From: Cardiocondyla obscurior
Lineage: Eukaryota; Arthropoda; Insecta; Hymenoptera; Formicidae
Length of the DNA stretch: 64,000 nucleotides
Assembly: GCF_019399895.1 (NCBI RefSeq)
Contig: NC_091871.1
Location: 1-64,000 of the forward strand
Reading direction: 5' to 3'
Shown here: positions 54,311 through 64,000 of the stretch, one piece after another
Layout: each line of letters starts with the position of its first letter
How positions within the stretch are numbered: position 1 is the first letter of the stretch
The notes under the pieces: model-generated
Databases searched by the model: none
What the model saw: only the letters and a program-made list of their open reading frames with translations
Told to the model about the DNA's origin: nothing
Program-made: the position numbers and the translations under genes

Positions 54311-54733
54311 TTACTGAGATTCACTCCCTATATGATCGATGAATATTTCTACTGGTTCTCCTAGCAAATATACTGTATCTCCGCTTAATTCAAGATAACG
54401 TATAAAATCGCGATGAACTAAGGGGCAAACGCCACAATTCCTGTAAGCTTCCGACAGCTCTAATTTTATTCTACACTCGCGACACTTTAATGTATTAGGA
54501 GCGTTCCCGAAATACAGGTAATGATCGACGACGTGTACAAAGTTGGATTTGAAAGAGTCTATTAAGGGTGCACAACCGAGACAATATAGCTCACGAGTTT
54601 CGCGATGTCGTCGGTATATTTTATGGACACAGCAAGCGTTTGCTATCCACTCTGATCTAGTAGCAGTTAGATTTAATAACGCGTAGTTTCTTTCGTTGAC
54701 TCTACAGTAATTAGCCTGACTCGGCGGGCACAT
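54311..54733 (-). CDS. LTR-encoded ORF2, 140 aa (LTR D)
   Basis: Protein identical to that of LTR B, with the Trp of SEW and all Cys-x2-Cys pairs intact. Unknown function. Confidence 0.6.
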   Translation of the reverse strand: MCPPSQANYCRVNERNYALLNLTATRSEWIANACCVHKIYRRHRETRELYCLGCAPLIDSFKSNFVHVVDHYLYFGNAPNTLKCRECRIKLELSEAYRNCGVCPLVHRDFIRYLELSGDTVYLLGEPVEIFIDHIGSESQ

Positions 54734-54751
54734 TTCCGTTTAAAACGAACA

Positions 54752-55063
54752 TTACAAATGAGGTTGGCAGGTACTTACCCAATCTCGGCATCTCATCTGC
54801 GCTGCTTTGGATTGCTTCCTCTGCGTTTCTATGAATTCAGCGTCGCAGTCTTTGACTTCCTTCTGAGGTGGATTTTCGTAGGCTCTCCTGCGTGGGTCGT
54901 CCTTCGGGATGTCGTTCAAGGAAGGCCTCTTTATGACGTAGGTAATCGGCTTCAGATGATAGATCGAAGTTCCACAAGAGTGTCGATTTAGCGCGTGATA
55001 ATACGCGGTGATTTTACGTATTTGATATTTACGGCCGCCGCGTCGTGATTTAGAGTTTGTCAT
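54752..55063 (-). CDS. LTR-encoded ORF1, 103 aa (LTR D)
   Basis: Identical to the LTR B protein. Start at the ATG of MTNSK, donor-like GTAAGT near the 3' end. Confidence 0.6.
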   Translation of the reverse strand: MTNSKSRRGGRKYQIRKITAYYHALNRHSCGTSIYHLKPITYVIKRPSLNDIPKDDPRRRAYENPPQKEVKDCDAEFIETQRKQSKAAQMRCRDWVSTCQPHL

Positions 55064-55115
55064 GGGTAGTTTCACAGAATATGAATAAGTTAACTAAAGA
55101 TTCCAGGCAGAAAGC

Positions 55116-55192
55116 GTGCAGTGCGGCTGCACCACTTCCAACGCAGGAATACCTGTTAGACTGAATCTCAAAGACGTGCAGTGCGGCTGCAC
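55116..55192 (-). promoter_or_regulatory. Twin hairpins, 60 bp apart (LTR D)
   Basis: Two copies of the GTGCAG/CTGCAC hairpin start at 55,116 and 55,176, as in LTRs A and B. Confidence 0.65.
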
Positions 55193-55887
55193 CGAAATCA
55201 ATCTTCAATCACACAGGTTAATAAATATAGCAAATAGTGAAACTGTTGGATTATGGTAAGGTAAGGTATCACTGAATCTAGCACACGATGTAGAATTAAC
55301 AATAAGTATATATTCTAAAGTTACGTTACAATAATGTTGGTTATACAAGAATAAAGTTTAAGATATAAGTACGAACTAGAAGAAAATAGTAAAGGACCCG
55401 CACGCGGGATGGACTCTCCTTAGAGAGATGTGACTCGACTTAGAACTGGGTACGAAGTGAGCTCTCTAGCTCGGGCATGGACCTCCTTCGGTTTGATCCC
55501 CTCCATCGTCGTTGGCTGACGGTGGGGGTGATGCGCGCGCCGCCGCTGGCCCTTGATGGGGCGATGACGCAGGTGGGGATAATGCGCGCGCCGCCGCTGA
55601 CTGTTGGTGGGGCGATGACGCGTCTGCTCTGCTGACTGTTGCGTGGGGGTGATGACGTAGGCGATGACGCAGGTCCATGTGGTACGCAATACGATTACGC
55701 AATACTATCTTATGCTTAATGCTATTCTTATATAATGTGTTTACGAAGTGGTATATTGACGCACATGCGTCTAAGTAGATTAATTCTTATAGGTCTAAAA
55801 TAGATTAGAAGTGTCATACAAGTAAAATGGCGAAAAATTTCTTAGGCGTAGTGTTTCTTATTAACTATGTGTTGTGGGGTCGTAACA

Positions 55888-55899
55888 CCTCCTTCCTTA
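55888..55899 (-). promoter_or_regulatory. Polypurine tract of provirus 2
   Basis: The minus strand reads TAAGGAAGGAGG next to LTR D. It is still all purine but differs from provirus 1 (TAAGGGGGGAGG) at two positions, one of the few differences between the copies. Confidence 0.85.
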
Positions 55900-55946
55900 A
55901 AATAAAAGATTGGCCAATGTGCCAATGTTTTTGCTTAAAACTATAC

Positions 55947-57926
55947 TTAATTATTTCCGTCTATATATTGACGCAGTGATGCGTATGTATACTTGTGGGG
56001 TACCTTTTCTTCAGGAAAATCAGCTTTGGAGGTTGATGGCGGGTGAAGAGCTTCTATCGTTGAATGGGGTTTATCTTCTTTGGGGATATCTGGCTCTCGT
56101 TCCCTTGTTGGTTTTCCTCCCAGGTGTAGTAACAGGTGCGTGACTGAACTCCACAAGGCTCCCAATAGATGAAGACTCCATCCGTAGACGGTGTGTAGAG
56201 CGTAACCGTGAATAATGGTATCTATGCAGAGTTTTACAAATCTGATGATTAGGAAGATTGCCAGTATTCCTGCACTGGCTGATCCAAATGACATGAATCC
56301 TTTCCAGATTCGTCGTCCCGTATTTTCAGCAATATGATCGAGTGTGGCTTCATCCAGTAAGCCGATCATAGATATTGATCCAGGTGCGACTTTATTTCCC
56401 ATCGCGCCTTGTGCAATGTTGTTAATCATTGCTGGTTTTTCCACTGGAAACATTATGTGTGTCCTGAGTCGGTCTAGGTCGTCGGTAGAGTAGATTCCGC
56501 TCGCTGCTAGACCTGCTGGGCTGGTATAATGCCATTTAGGTTGTGATAGTGGTTCGATTATTGGAGGCGGAAGAGTTTCCATTGGTCGTGGTGCTACTCT
56601 ATACCAAGTGTTTTCGATTTTGTACATGGCAGGTAATAAACCATGGCAATCACGAACTGTTCCTTTTCTCGTGATTATCCGGGATCTTGGTAATAAGAAG
56701 AACGATTCGTTGTGTCTCGTAATTGGCAACTCGTTGTAGCAGTCCTCGGTGTGTCTAATTTTACACTCCACTGGAATGCATTTAATCATGTGGATGACTT
56801 CTCCACTTGTTACGGCAGTATAACCGGGTCCTTTCATTAGTCTTATCGCCATTTCGTCTGGTGCGATACTGGCTAATGATAAGGCGTTTTGTAGCACTTG
56901 GCGCTCCAATGCGCATTTCTGTTCCATAATGTCTCTGTATAGTTTAGACAGTTGGGTCTTTATATGCTTTTCTACATATATAAATTTAGAATTCACATAT
57001 GCGAAAATGTCTAAATTATCGACTGATATTTTAGATCTTGTCTTGAAGGTTGCTCCTCTTTTAGTCTCCAATATGAATAGCTTCGGGTGTTCCGTTTGCA
57101 GTAATGTGTATCCACACACATTGATTTCGTGCGTTTTGGTCAGAGCAAACGTTGTATCTTGTGATGTCACTGTGTAGATTATTGGGTTGTCTGGGTTATT
57201 TCGTGATGTCAATTTTGCAGCTATTCCTTCATACAGTATGTCGTATCGATCGAAGTGGCAGGTATCAGTGGGTAGAATTGGCCAATACGTTTCTGTCCCT
57301 TCAGCGTCCATGCAGTATCCTCTTGAAAGAGTGCATTTTGTTCCAACTGGTAGTATCACTTGTCCTGAAGCTCGTTTTACTGGCGCTTCCGAGGATCTGA
57401 GTGTAATCTTGATACTGGCCTGTACCACAACGTTCTCCCAATTTCCATATCCATCAGAGTATTGTGATCCGCTACAGCGTCCATCGACTGACACGGATCC
57501 GGCTAACGTTGCGCTTCTGAAGTTGGTTGAGTTTTTGGTGAGTCCATCGAGGATGGCGTTGACAATAGTAATGGAGCCGGTGTCGTGTATTCTCCTGCAA
57601 GCTTGTTCGCCTACTTCCTGAATGTATTCGCGGCGTCCATTATGAACGACTGATGTGTGTGAGTGCATTCCACAGTAGGAAATGGTTCGGTCTATCTCTA
57701 TTCTGCATTGGGTTATTGTTACCCTGTCGTAGTCCGATGTCTGCATCAGTTGTACATAGACTTTTTCTTCTTTTGGTTCCAGGCTTCCGACGTCACAGTC
57801 TCCGATATCGAGAAGTGATAGCGTAGTTATGTTCATTCCTTGTCCTCCACAATCATAGCCTATCAGCGCTGTTGCTAACGGCAAGAGTGTTGTGATGACG
57901 AGAGTCTTCCTGGCAGAGAGAGTCAT
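55947..57926 (-). CDS. Env: chuvirus-type glycoprotein, 659 aa (provirus 2)
   Basis: Protein identical to provirus 1 Env despite several silent changes (near 56,363, 57,593 and 57,822-57,832). It has a signal peptide, Cys-rich ectodomain, transmembrane stretch and cytoplasmic tail. The silent-only pattern is expected for very recent copies and is weak evidence of constraint on so few sites. Confidence 0.75.
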   Translation of the reverse strand: MTLSARKTLVITTLLPLATALIGYDCGGQGMNITTLSLLDIGDCDVGSLEPKEEKVYVQLMQTSDYDRVTITQCRIEIDRTISYCGMHSHTSVVHNGRREYIQEVGEQACRRIHDTGSITIVNAILDGLTKNSTNFRSATLAGSVSVDGRCSGSQYSDGYGNWENVVVQASIKITLRSSEAPVKRASGQVILPVGTKCTLSRGYCMDAEGTETYWPILPTDTCHFDRYDILYEGIAAKLTSRNNPDNPIIYTVTSQDTTFALTKTHEINVCGYTLLQTEHPKLFILETKRGATFKTRSKISVDNLDIFAYVNSKFIYVEKHIKTQLSKLYRDIMEQKCALERQVLQNALSLASIAPDEMAIRLMKGPGYTAVTSGEVIHMIKCIPVECKIRHTEDCYNELPITRHNESFFLLPRSRIITRKGTVRDCHGLLPAMYKIENTWYRVAPRPMETLPPPIIEPLSQPKWHYTSPAGLAASGIYSTDDLDRLRTHIMFPVEKPAMINNIAQGAMGNKVAPGSISMIGLLDEATLDHIAENTGRRIWKGFMSFGSASAGILAIFLIIRFVKLCIDTIIHGYALHTVYGWSLHLLGALWSSVTHLLLHLGGKPTREREPDIPKEDKPHSTIEALHPPSTSKADFPEEKVPHKYTYASLRQYIDGNN

Positions 57927-57934
57927 GTTGTCGG

Positions 57935-60900
57935 TCAGTGGTCTTCGGGTGTAGTGCCGGTTCTTGGCTCCGATGACCGGGAATATGTATCCTTTTCAGG
58001 TGACTCAGCATTGGGAGGGGCTAACTTAATCTTATCCATGTGGACGGTTCGCGTGACTCGGTTGTTTATCTTAAGACGTACGTTATTTCGAGGGAGTATC
58101 TCAATTACTTGATAAGGTCCTACATACTGGTCCCCAAGTTTATGTGTCGGTTCTTTTAAGAGATACACCATATCATCTTTCTTTATACAATTTAAATTCT
58201 GTCTTGCGTCGTATCTTGCCTTTGATTTATGTTTCGCATTTATAAGATTAGATTGGGCGCTCGTCTGTACATCATGAATCTTATCGTGTAACTTAATGAG
58301 ATAGTCGGTATAGCTTTCGTTCGGAACGTCTTCTGGGAATGGATTGCTTGTCGGTACGCGGGCGGCTTTGCCAAATACTAATTCATGAGGCGTGTAACCC
58401 GTTCCCTCATGAACGCTCGTGTTGTAAGATAAGCTTGCTAAGCTAAGATAACAGTCCCAATCGGATTTGTTATCTACAATTTGTTTTAAGTATTCCCAGA
58501 GAACGTGGTGTGACCGTTCTATTGACCCATTCGCCTGAGGTCGATAAGCGGTCGTCTTAAAAGTAGTTATCCGAAATCGTTTGGCTATCGCTCGCATGAG
58601 ACTGTTTAAGAAATGTGACCCTTGGTCTGTCAATAGCGCTTTAGGAGCACCATAAATACAGATAAACTTTTCAACGAATGCGTCGGCAACGTCTAACGCG
58701 CCGGCTTTCTTTAAGGGTATAGCTAATGAATATTTTGTCAAAAGATCTTGGATAGTTAAAATGTATGAATGTCCTGTGCGAGAGGTAGGCAACGGTCCCA
58801 TAATGTCCATAGAAATTTTATCAAACGCAGTATCAGGGGTATCGGTTAATACCATCGGTTGTTTAGGCTTAACTCTAATTAACTTTTTACGTTGGCAGTT
58901 TTTACAATTCTTTATAAACTTTTCTATCTCCATTTTCATTCGTGGCCACAGATAATGTTCGCGAATTCTACGGTAAGTTTTTGTTATACCTTTATGTCCG
59001 CCTATTGGTGATGCATGATTTTCATTAATAATATTCATTCTTTGATTTTCAGGTGGAATACTAATTTCGTTGGAGCAGACAGTGATTCTAACTTCCGTTC
59101 CTCTAAATGTATCATCTAAAAGTCTGTGGATGGTAAGCCACGGTATGTTTCCTACTTTGCCCTTACTGATTGAAAAGCTGAGAAGACCAAGTTCTTTAAC
59201 GACGTCGAACAAAGATGCTATTGATTCTTTAATGAGGTCTCTTTCAGATACGGCTGATATACTTTTGGTTAAGGTAAGTGCTATAATAAATTTATCTTTC
59301 TTATATGGCAAGGGTCGAGCGCGTCCTATCGTTGGGTCTTTGATAACTGGCATAACTGCGGCTTTATTTAATAATTCGGAGCCTGCATCGTACGGTTGGC
59401 TCTTATCCGTGATAAAAATAACTAGGTTATCTTTTCGGCCTAATAGGTTATCTTTCGTCGAGCTTATTATCGTCATATAATTATTTGGAAACACGTACGG
59501 CTTGTTAACGTTATCAAATATCTCCTCGTCCGAGGTCTCAGTGTCAGATTGTTCGCTATCGGGGCTCTCATTAGCTGAATATTCGGTTTCGGTATCGCTC
59601 GTTTCGGGTTTATCGCTAGTGGCCTGCACATTATCGTTATCGCTTATAACTCGCTGGTTCTTATCTGTTGCTCTACTGCCTCGTGTGGCTTCAAATATTT
59701 CTTCATCAGAGCTTATCTCTAGCGGATATACACGCGCGGCTTGGGTTATCGGGTTCCGAGATAGCGCGTCGGCGTTCACATTAATTTTGCCTGCTTTGTA
59801 TTCGATTTTATAATCATATTCGGCGAGTTTTAACCGCCACCGAATAAGGCGTGATGTCGGGTCTTTAACTGAATTTAACCATACAAGTGGTTTATGATCG
59901 GTCACAAGAGTAAATTTATTACCGTACAGGTAAGGTCTGAAGTAATTTGTACAATAAACAATTGCCAAAAGTTCTTTTTCTATCGTGGAATAGTTACATT
60001 CGGCTTCATTCAGTAGTCTCGACGCATATGCAATTGGTCTATCTTTCCCTATTTCGCCCTGACTTAAAATTCCTCCTATTGCGTATCCCGAGGCGTCTGT
60101 TGTCAACACAAATGGCTTAGTAAAATCGGGATGTTGCAAAAGGGGTTCTGAACATAGTAAATCGCGTAATTTACAAAACGCTTTCTCTTGCTCTTCTGAC
60201 CATGCAAATGCGGTTTCCTTTTTAAGTAATTGAGTTAAAGGCTTGGCTTCCTTGGAAAAACCCGGTATAAATCGTCGGTAGTAACCGGCGAGACCCAAAA
60301 ATTGCTTGATATTTTTGGGATCCTTTGGTCTTGGAAAGTTCTTGACGGCAATTATTTTCTTTGGGTCTGGTTTTACCCCATCTTCACTTATTATATGACC
60401 AAGGTAGCCAACCTCCTTGCGAAGGAATTCGCATTTGTCTGGTTGGAGCTTCAAGTTCGCTATTCTTAGGCGCTCGGCTAGCTTATTGAATTTTACTGCA
60501 TGCTCTTTCAAAGAGCTCGCGTAGATTACTATGTCATCTAAGTAAACGAACAATAACGTTCCTTGGAGGCCGCTCAGAATTCTATCCATCACTCTTTGAA
60601 AGGTGGCCGGTGCGTTCTTTAAGCCAAACGGCATTCGCTTGAATTCATAGTGCCCAAAGGGCGTAGAAAACGCGGTTTTCTGAGCGTCTTCCTCGGACAT
60701 TGGTATTTGGTGAAATCCTGACGCGAGGTCAAAAACACTGAAGTATTTTGAACTCCCGAGTTGGTCCAAAATTTCCGTTATATTTGGTAACGGGTATGCG
60801 TCTCCTAGTGTTTTTTCATTGAGTGCGCGAAAATCTATTACGAGCCTCCAACGTTTATTTCCCTTCGAATCAGGTTTCTTGGGTACAATCCATAACGGAC

Positions 60901-61783
60901 TGTTATATGGGGATTTCGATTCCTCTATTACTTTGTTTTCTAATAGATCTTTGACTTGTTTATCAATCTCATTTTTGTGGATTGGAGGAAAGCGGTATTG
61001 CTTTGTATTAATGGGTTGGTTATCGGTGGTAGTGATTTTGTGACTTGCCACGGTGGTGTGCCCTAAGGTTTCACCGGGGAGATGGAATAGATCATGATGT
61101 TTATGGATGAGGCTTATCGCATGTTCGGCCTCTTCTTGGTTTAGATGATCGAGTCTGAGTAATTTCTTTACCTTATCTACTCGGTCCTCTTTCGATATAG
61201 AGACGGAGTTTACTTGTGCGGTATCTCTCGCTGATACGCTTATCGCGCGCTTGGAGACGGTTTCGATTTCTTCTAAGTTTATCGAGGGGACTATTATCTC
61301 CTGATCCCGTTCCCCTGGGTTTATCGCGCGGCAATATGCCTTCCCGTCTCGGTTAGTGACCACGGCGTCGCCGAGGATGACATCACCGCCTACCCTAAGG
61401 CGCGGGATGTAGCCGACTCTGAGTTTATTTATAACTTTTACGTAGAGAGTTGTTTGTGTTCGGGCTGGAATAGTTATCGATTCTGGAGTAGTAAATGGTA
61501 GTCTGTTTCCTTTCCATTCTACGTATTTCTCCACGAAATTTATATTTGATGCGTCCCTAAGAAAGTCCGATCCTAAGATGCCTTCTTGTATTATGGGGAA
61601 GTCATCGGGAACGATATGGAAAATAACCGGGTGACCGAACAATTCTATTTTTAAATAACCGAGGGTTTTTACTTGCCCGCTTGTGATGCCGCTAAGGAAC
61701 AAGGGGTCTCCATTTATTATCTCGGCGTCCGGTTTAATCCCGTGTTGCTTGATTAGATTAGGTGCTGCGCCAGTATCAATCAT
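57935..61783 (-). CDS. Pol polyprotein (protease, RT, RNase H, integrase), provirus 2
   Basis: Identical at protein level to provirus 1 Pol, with all catalytic motifs present (DTGA, YLDD, TDASG, D-D-35-E). At least one silent change (near 59,180). The frame is open upstream of the first ATG into gag and is reached through the slip site. Confidence 0.95.
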   Translation of the reverse strand: MIDTGAAPNLIKQHGIKPDAEIINGDPLFLSGITSGQVKTLGYLKIELFGHPVIFHIVPDDFPIIQEGILGSDFLRDASNINFVEKYVEWKGNRLPFTTPESITIPARTQTTLYVKVINKLRVGYIPRLRVGGDVILGDAVVTNRDGKAYCRAINPGERDQEIIVPSINLEEIETVSKRAISVSARDTAQVNSVSISKEDRVDKVKKLLRLDHLNQEEAEHAISLIHKHHDLFHLPGETLGHTTVASHKITTTDNQPINTKQYRFPPIHKNEIDKQVKDLLENKVIEESKSPYNSPLWIVPKKPDSKGNKRWRLVIDFRALNEKTLGDAYPLPNITEILDQLGSSKYFSVFDLASGFHQIPMSEEDAQKTAFSTPFGHYEFKRMPFGLKNAPATFQRVMDRILSGLQGTLLFVYLDDIVIYASSLKEHAVKFNKLAERLRIANLKLQPDKCEFLRKEVGYLGHIISEDGVKPDPKKIIAVKNFPRPKDPKNIKQFLGLAGYYRRFIPGFSKEAKPLTQLLKKETAFAWSEEQEKAFCKLRDLLCSEPLLQHPDFTKPFVLTTDASGYAIGGILSQGEIGKDRPIAYASRLLNEAECNYSTIEKELLAIVYCTNYFRPYLYGNKFTLVTDHKPLVWLNSVKDPTSRLIRWRLKLAEYDYKIEYKAGKINVNADALSRNPITQAARVYPLEISSDEEIFEATRGSRATDKNQRVISDNDNVQATSDKPETSDTETEYSANESPDSEQSDTETSDEEIFDNVNKPYVFPNNYMTIISSTKDNLLGRKDNLVIFITDKSQPYDAGSELLNKAAVMPVIKDPTIGRARPLPYKKDKFIIALTLTKSISAVSERDLIKESIASLFDVVKELGLLSFSISKGKVGNIPWLTIHRLLDDTFRGTEVRITVCSNEISIPPENQRMNIINENHASPIGGHKGITKTYRRIREHYLWPRMKMEIEKFIKNCKNCQRKKLIRVKPKQPMVLTDTPDTAFDKISMDIMGPLPTSRTGHSYILTIQDLLTKYSLAIPLKKAGALDVADAFVEKFICIYGAPKALLTDQGSHFLNSLMRAIAKRFRITTFKTTAYRPQANGSIERSHHVLWEYLKQIVDNKSDWDCYLSLASLSYNTSVHEGTGYTPHELVFGKAARVPTSNPFPEDVPNESYTDYLIKLHDKIHDVQTSAQSNLINAKHKSKARYDARQNLNCIKKDDMVYLLKEPTHKLGDQYVGPYQVIEILPRNNVRLKINNRVTRTVHMDKIKLAPPNAESPEKDTYSRSSEPRTGTTPEDH

Positions 61784-61854
61784 GAGATTAACTTCCCTAA
61801 GGAGGTTATCTGAATTTATCTTTGTTGTTGGCGCGTGTGTGAACTCTTTTGGAT

Positions 61855-63354
61855 TTAGGATTGCGATACGGGTTCGTCGGGTGTTTCCGTTTTGCTGGTC
61901 GACGGTTGTGACGTTATGGAATTTATCGGACGCGTATTTTGTCGGTTGTCCGACCGGGGTGCGTCCGGGCGTCCCGTCGGACGATTCTCGTTTCCCGAAT
62001 GTTGTCTCTGTAAATTATTATTATATTGTCGTTTCCGGCATTCTTCGATCGTATGGCCGTGATTTTTACAATATCTACATGTTTTTTCAGTTGTTGTAGG
62101 CGTACTCTGTCGCGTCGGTGGGTTATCTTGCGGTCGAGTAGTGTAGTTATCGCGGGGTCGAGGTGAATAGTTATCGCGGGGTCGCGATGTGTAATTATCG
62201 CGGGGTCGAGGTGAATAGTTATCGCGGGGTCGCGATGTGTAGTTATCGCGCTCCGGCTGATTTCTCTCGTATCTCGGACGATTCCATTGCGACGTCGGTC
62301 GGTTAGTCATGTAAGTTTTTGGGGTCGAAAAGGCTATCGGCCGTCCGATAGGATGAATGCGCTGCGACTGATTATTTCTTTCGTTATCATTTCGCCCTCG
62401 TGAATCGAAGCGTTGTTTGTCTAATTCTTGTCGTTTCGCGATAGCTTTCACTGAAGCAAATGCTTCTGACGGATTATAATATGCATCCGGTCGTAATTGG
62501 AGCCTGTACTCAAGTGGCAAGCCATCGCAAAAAGAACGCGCGGTTAATGTTTCCACTTCGGCTGTTATGCGATGGTCGAGTTGTCCGTGCCTTCGACGTT
62601 CCGCGTCGAGGATGTTGGAACGCAGGTCCTTAACGCGACTGATGTAATCGAGAATGTGTTCGTGCGGTTTTAGGTATACTGTACTTAGATCTCCGCGGTA
62701 TTGATCAATAGTCCTCGAGGGTCCGAATGCACCATTTAATAGGTCTATCAACTGGGTAACGGTATCGCAAGGTTCGTCTTCTACGGCGTAGTACGCGCGT
62801 CCTCTTAATTTATTAATTAAGAGTTTGGTCAAGTTTCTTTCTGACGCGGCTGGTACGATGCTTCTTGCTCTTCGGCAAGCACGCGTGAATTGAGCGAGGG
62901 GAATGCTATAACCATCGAATGACGGTACGCCTTCCGTGGCTTCGCGAAAGGATACTTTAGGAATACTAACGTCGTAAGGTACGTCAAAACTGAACGGGGT
63001 AGATGAAGGTTCTATATGAGCCGTGGCGTTTGGTATGTTACCAATATTGTGAGTAGTTTCCTCGCGTGTATGCTCGGTTTCTTTTGGGAGCGTAGGGTTG
63101 TTCCATTTATTTAATTCCAAGTGAGATATAGAAGACTCATGGATTTGGGCGGCTCTTTCCTTTTCAAACGCGACGCGTTGTTTTTGGAGTTCCGCGCTTT
63201 CCGCGGCCATTTTCTTTTGTTGTGCTTTAATACTTGTGCGTATTGCGTCAAGTTCGGCGGTTTCTTGCGCAATCTTTCTGCGAGCAATATCAAGTTCGGA
63301 CTCGCTCAGAGGCTTATCAGTAGTCTTACTGCGCGTCTCCATCTCGTTGGGCAT
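61855..63354 (-). CDS. Gag, 499 aa with CCHC zinc knuckle (provirus 2)
   Basis: Identical to provirus 1 Gag, including the PRDNY repeats (about 62,138-62,249) and the CCHC knuckle. Confidence 0.92.
   Translation of the reverse strand: MPNEMETRSKTTDKPLSESELDIARRKIAQETAELDAIRTSIKAQQKKMAAESAELQKQRVAFEKERAAQIHESSISHLELNKWNNPTLPKETEHTREETTHNIGNIPNATAHIEPSSTPFSFDVPYDVSIPKVSFREATEGVPSFDGYSIPLAQFTRACRRARSIVPAASERNLTKLLINKLRGRAYYAVEDEPCDTVTQLIDLLNGAFGPSRTIDQYRGDLSTVYLKPHEHILDYISRVKDLRSNILDAERRRHGQLDHRITAEVETLTARSFCDGLPLEYRLQLRPDAYYNPSEAFASVKAIAKRQELDKQRFDSRGRNDNERNNQSQRIHPIGRPIAFSTPKTYMTNRPTSQWNRPRYERNQPERDNYTSRPRDNYSPRPRDNYTSRPRDNYSPRPRDNYTTRPQDNPPTRQSTPTTTEKTCRYCKNHGHTIEECRKRQYNNNLQRQHSGNENRPTGRPDAPRSDNRQNTRPINSITSQPSTSKTETPDEPVSQS
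61948..61996 (-). promoter_or_regulatory. -1 ribosomal frameshift signal (provirus 2)
   Basis: GGGAAAC (61,990-61,996, minus strand) in gag frame, then a 7-nt spacer and the same GTCCGAC/GTCGGAC stem as in provirus 1. Confidence 0.8.
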
Positions 63355-63758
63355 ATCTTATCTTGCTTACAAGGTGACGTCACGATTGCGTCAGAATTTT
63401 AATTGCGTGGTCTGCTTTATCAGTGAGGCTGATTTCGTAGTACGAATATAAGGCCAATTAGTGTATTTAAATGAAACGTTCGCTTGGCGAATGCTTGGTC
63501 TTCAATGATAAGATAAGATAAGGCACTTCTCGTGATAACAACCAATTAGTATAATTAAATTGAAACGTTCTTTTGGCGACTGTTTAGTCTTATGATAAGA
63601 TAAGATAAGACGCTTCCTGTGATAACAACCTGATATGCTACAAGGCCTTTATTTATTCCGTTAACAACTTGATGAACAGTGCTTCTATTCATTCAACGAA
63701 ATATAATTTAATTTAATTGTGGGTTAATATTGAATTTGTTTGCACGTGGACTTAACGG
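63355..63758 (-). promoter_or_regulatory. 5' leader with duplicated GATA block (provirus 2)
   Basis: Same two ~89-bp repeats with GATAAGATAAGATAAG, and GTGACGTCAC before gag. One small difference from provirus 1 (GTGTATTTAAATG for GTGTAATTAAAATG). Confidence 0.65.
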
Positions 63759-63776
63759 ATCCCACCGCTGTCACCA
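63759..63776 (-). promoter_or_regulatory. Primer binding site (provirus 2)
   Basis: The minus strand reads TGGTGACAGCGGTGGGAT, six nt inside LTR E, identical to provirus 1. Confidence 0.7.
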
Positions 63777-63782
63777 AATTTA

Positions 63783-64000
63783 TGTTACGTCCCGGCGATT
63801 GCGGATGTTTCAAAACAATTTCGAACCGCGGGTCTTAGGCATTTATGGGATCAAGAAAGTTCAGCGTGTTACGGCTTCCGATCAAGGGATTCTTTTACTC
63901 GCTCGGACCACGAAATATTTATTTTACAATTTATGAGGCATCTGGCACTGGTAATCTCCGGTATACAATAGTAATTATAGTCGGTTCACTATCTAAATAT
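63783..64000 (-). mobile_element. 5' LTR E of provirus 2, cut by the window end
   Basis: Begins TGTTACGTCCCGGCG and matches LTRs B-D up to the last base, including the ORF3 3' end and AATAAA. Confidence 0.9.

Larger units (their letters stand above)
53724..55887 (-). mobile_element. 3' LTR D of provirus 2 (2,164 bp)
   Basis: Complete, TGTTACG to CGTAACA, nearly identical to LTR B, with intact ORF1, ORF2, ORF3, TATA box, hairpins and AATAAA. It borders the polypurine tract of provirus 2. Confidence 0.93.
49935..64000. repeat. 16-kb tandem segmental duplication, copy 2 (cut by window end)
   Basis: Begins CCTCACAAAACTAAG and repeats the layout of copy 1 at an offset of about 16.0 kb. The provirus part is nearly identical. 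The beta/gamma part has more 1-3 nt indels. The array may continue beyond the window. Confidence 0.9.

Overview
The window looks like repeat-rich heterochromatin of an insect. There is no host single-copy gene, no bacterial signal and no rRNA or tRNA gene. The evidence is a long simple satellite, a TA-flanked foldback MITE, and a Ty3/Gypsy provirus carrying gag, pol and env with a tRNA primer site. The many CpG dinucleotides would fit Hymenoptera, such as an ant, but that is a guess.

Layout. (1) Positions 1 to about 26.4 kb hold an uninterrupted satellite of about 230 monomers of about 113 bp. It has three sequence zones and a decayed right edge. (2) From 26.6 to 31.4 kb the sequence is AT-rich. 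It holds a 529-bp foldback MITE, an old diverged LTR (here 'alpha') and an unassigned stretch. (3) From 31,406 to 33,564 there is a complete solo LTR ('LTR A', forward) with a 4-bp target duplication CGTT. (4) From about 33.9 kb to the window end a 16-kb segment occurs twice in tandem. Each copy holds a decayed forward LTR ('beta'), a pol-spacer remnant, a truncated reverse LTR ('gamma') and a provirus on the minus strand. The first provirus runs from 3' LTR B (37,725) through env, pol and gag to 5' LTR C (about 49,934). The second runs from LTR D (53,724) to LTR E, which is cut by the window end.

The provirus. It is about 12.2 kb with unusually long LTRs of 2.16 kb. Gag (499 aa, one CCHC knuckle) and Pol (protease, RT, RNase H, integrase) overlap in the -1 frame. 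A GGGAAAC slippery heptamer followed 7 nt later by a GC-rich stem-loop lies in the overlap. Env (659 aa) resembles, from memory, chuvirus-type glycoproteins rather than the usual baculovirus-F-like errantiviral Env. The primer site fits a tRNA-Leu 3' end. Gag, Pol and Env are identical in the two copies, so the duplication is recent.

Most unusual feature. Each LTR is itself a gene cassette: a TATA box, twin 17-nt hairpins exactly 60 bp apart, a basic ORF1 ending at a splice-donor-like GTAAGT, and two Cys-rich ORFs (ORF2, ORF3) that look like tandem paralogues, followed by AATAAA. The ORFs and hairpins survive in strongly diverged LTR relatives (alpha, beta, gamma), which suggests past selection on an LTR-encoded protein system. 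Even a solo LTR would keep the whole cassette.
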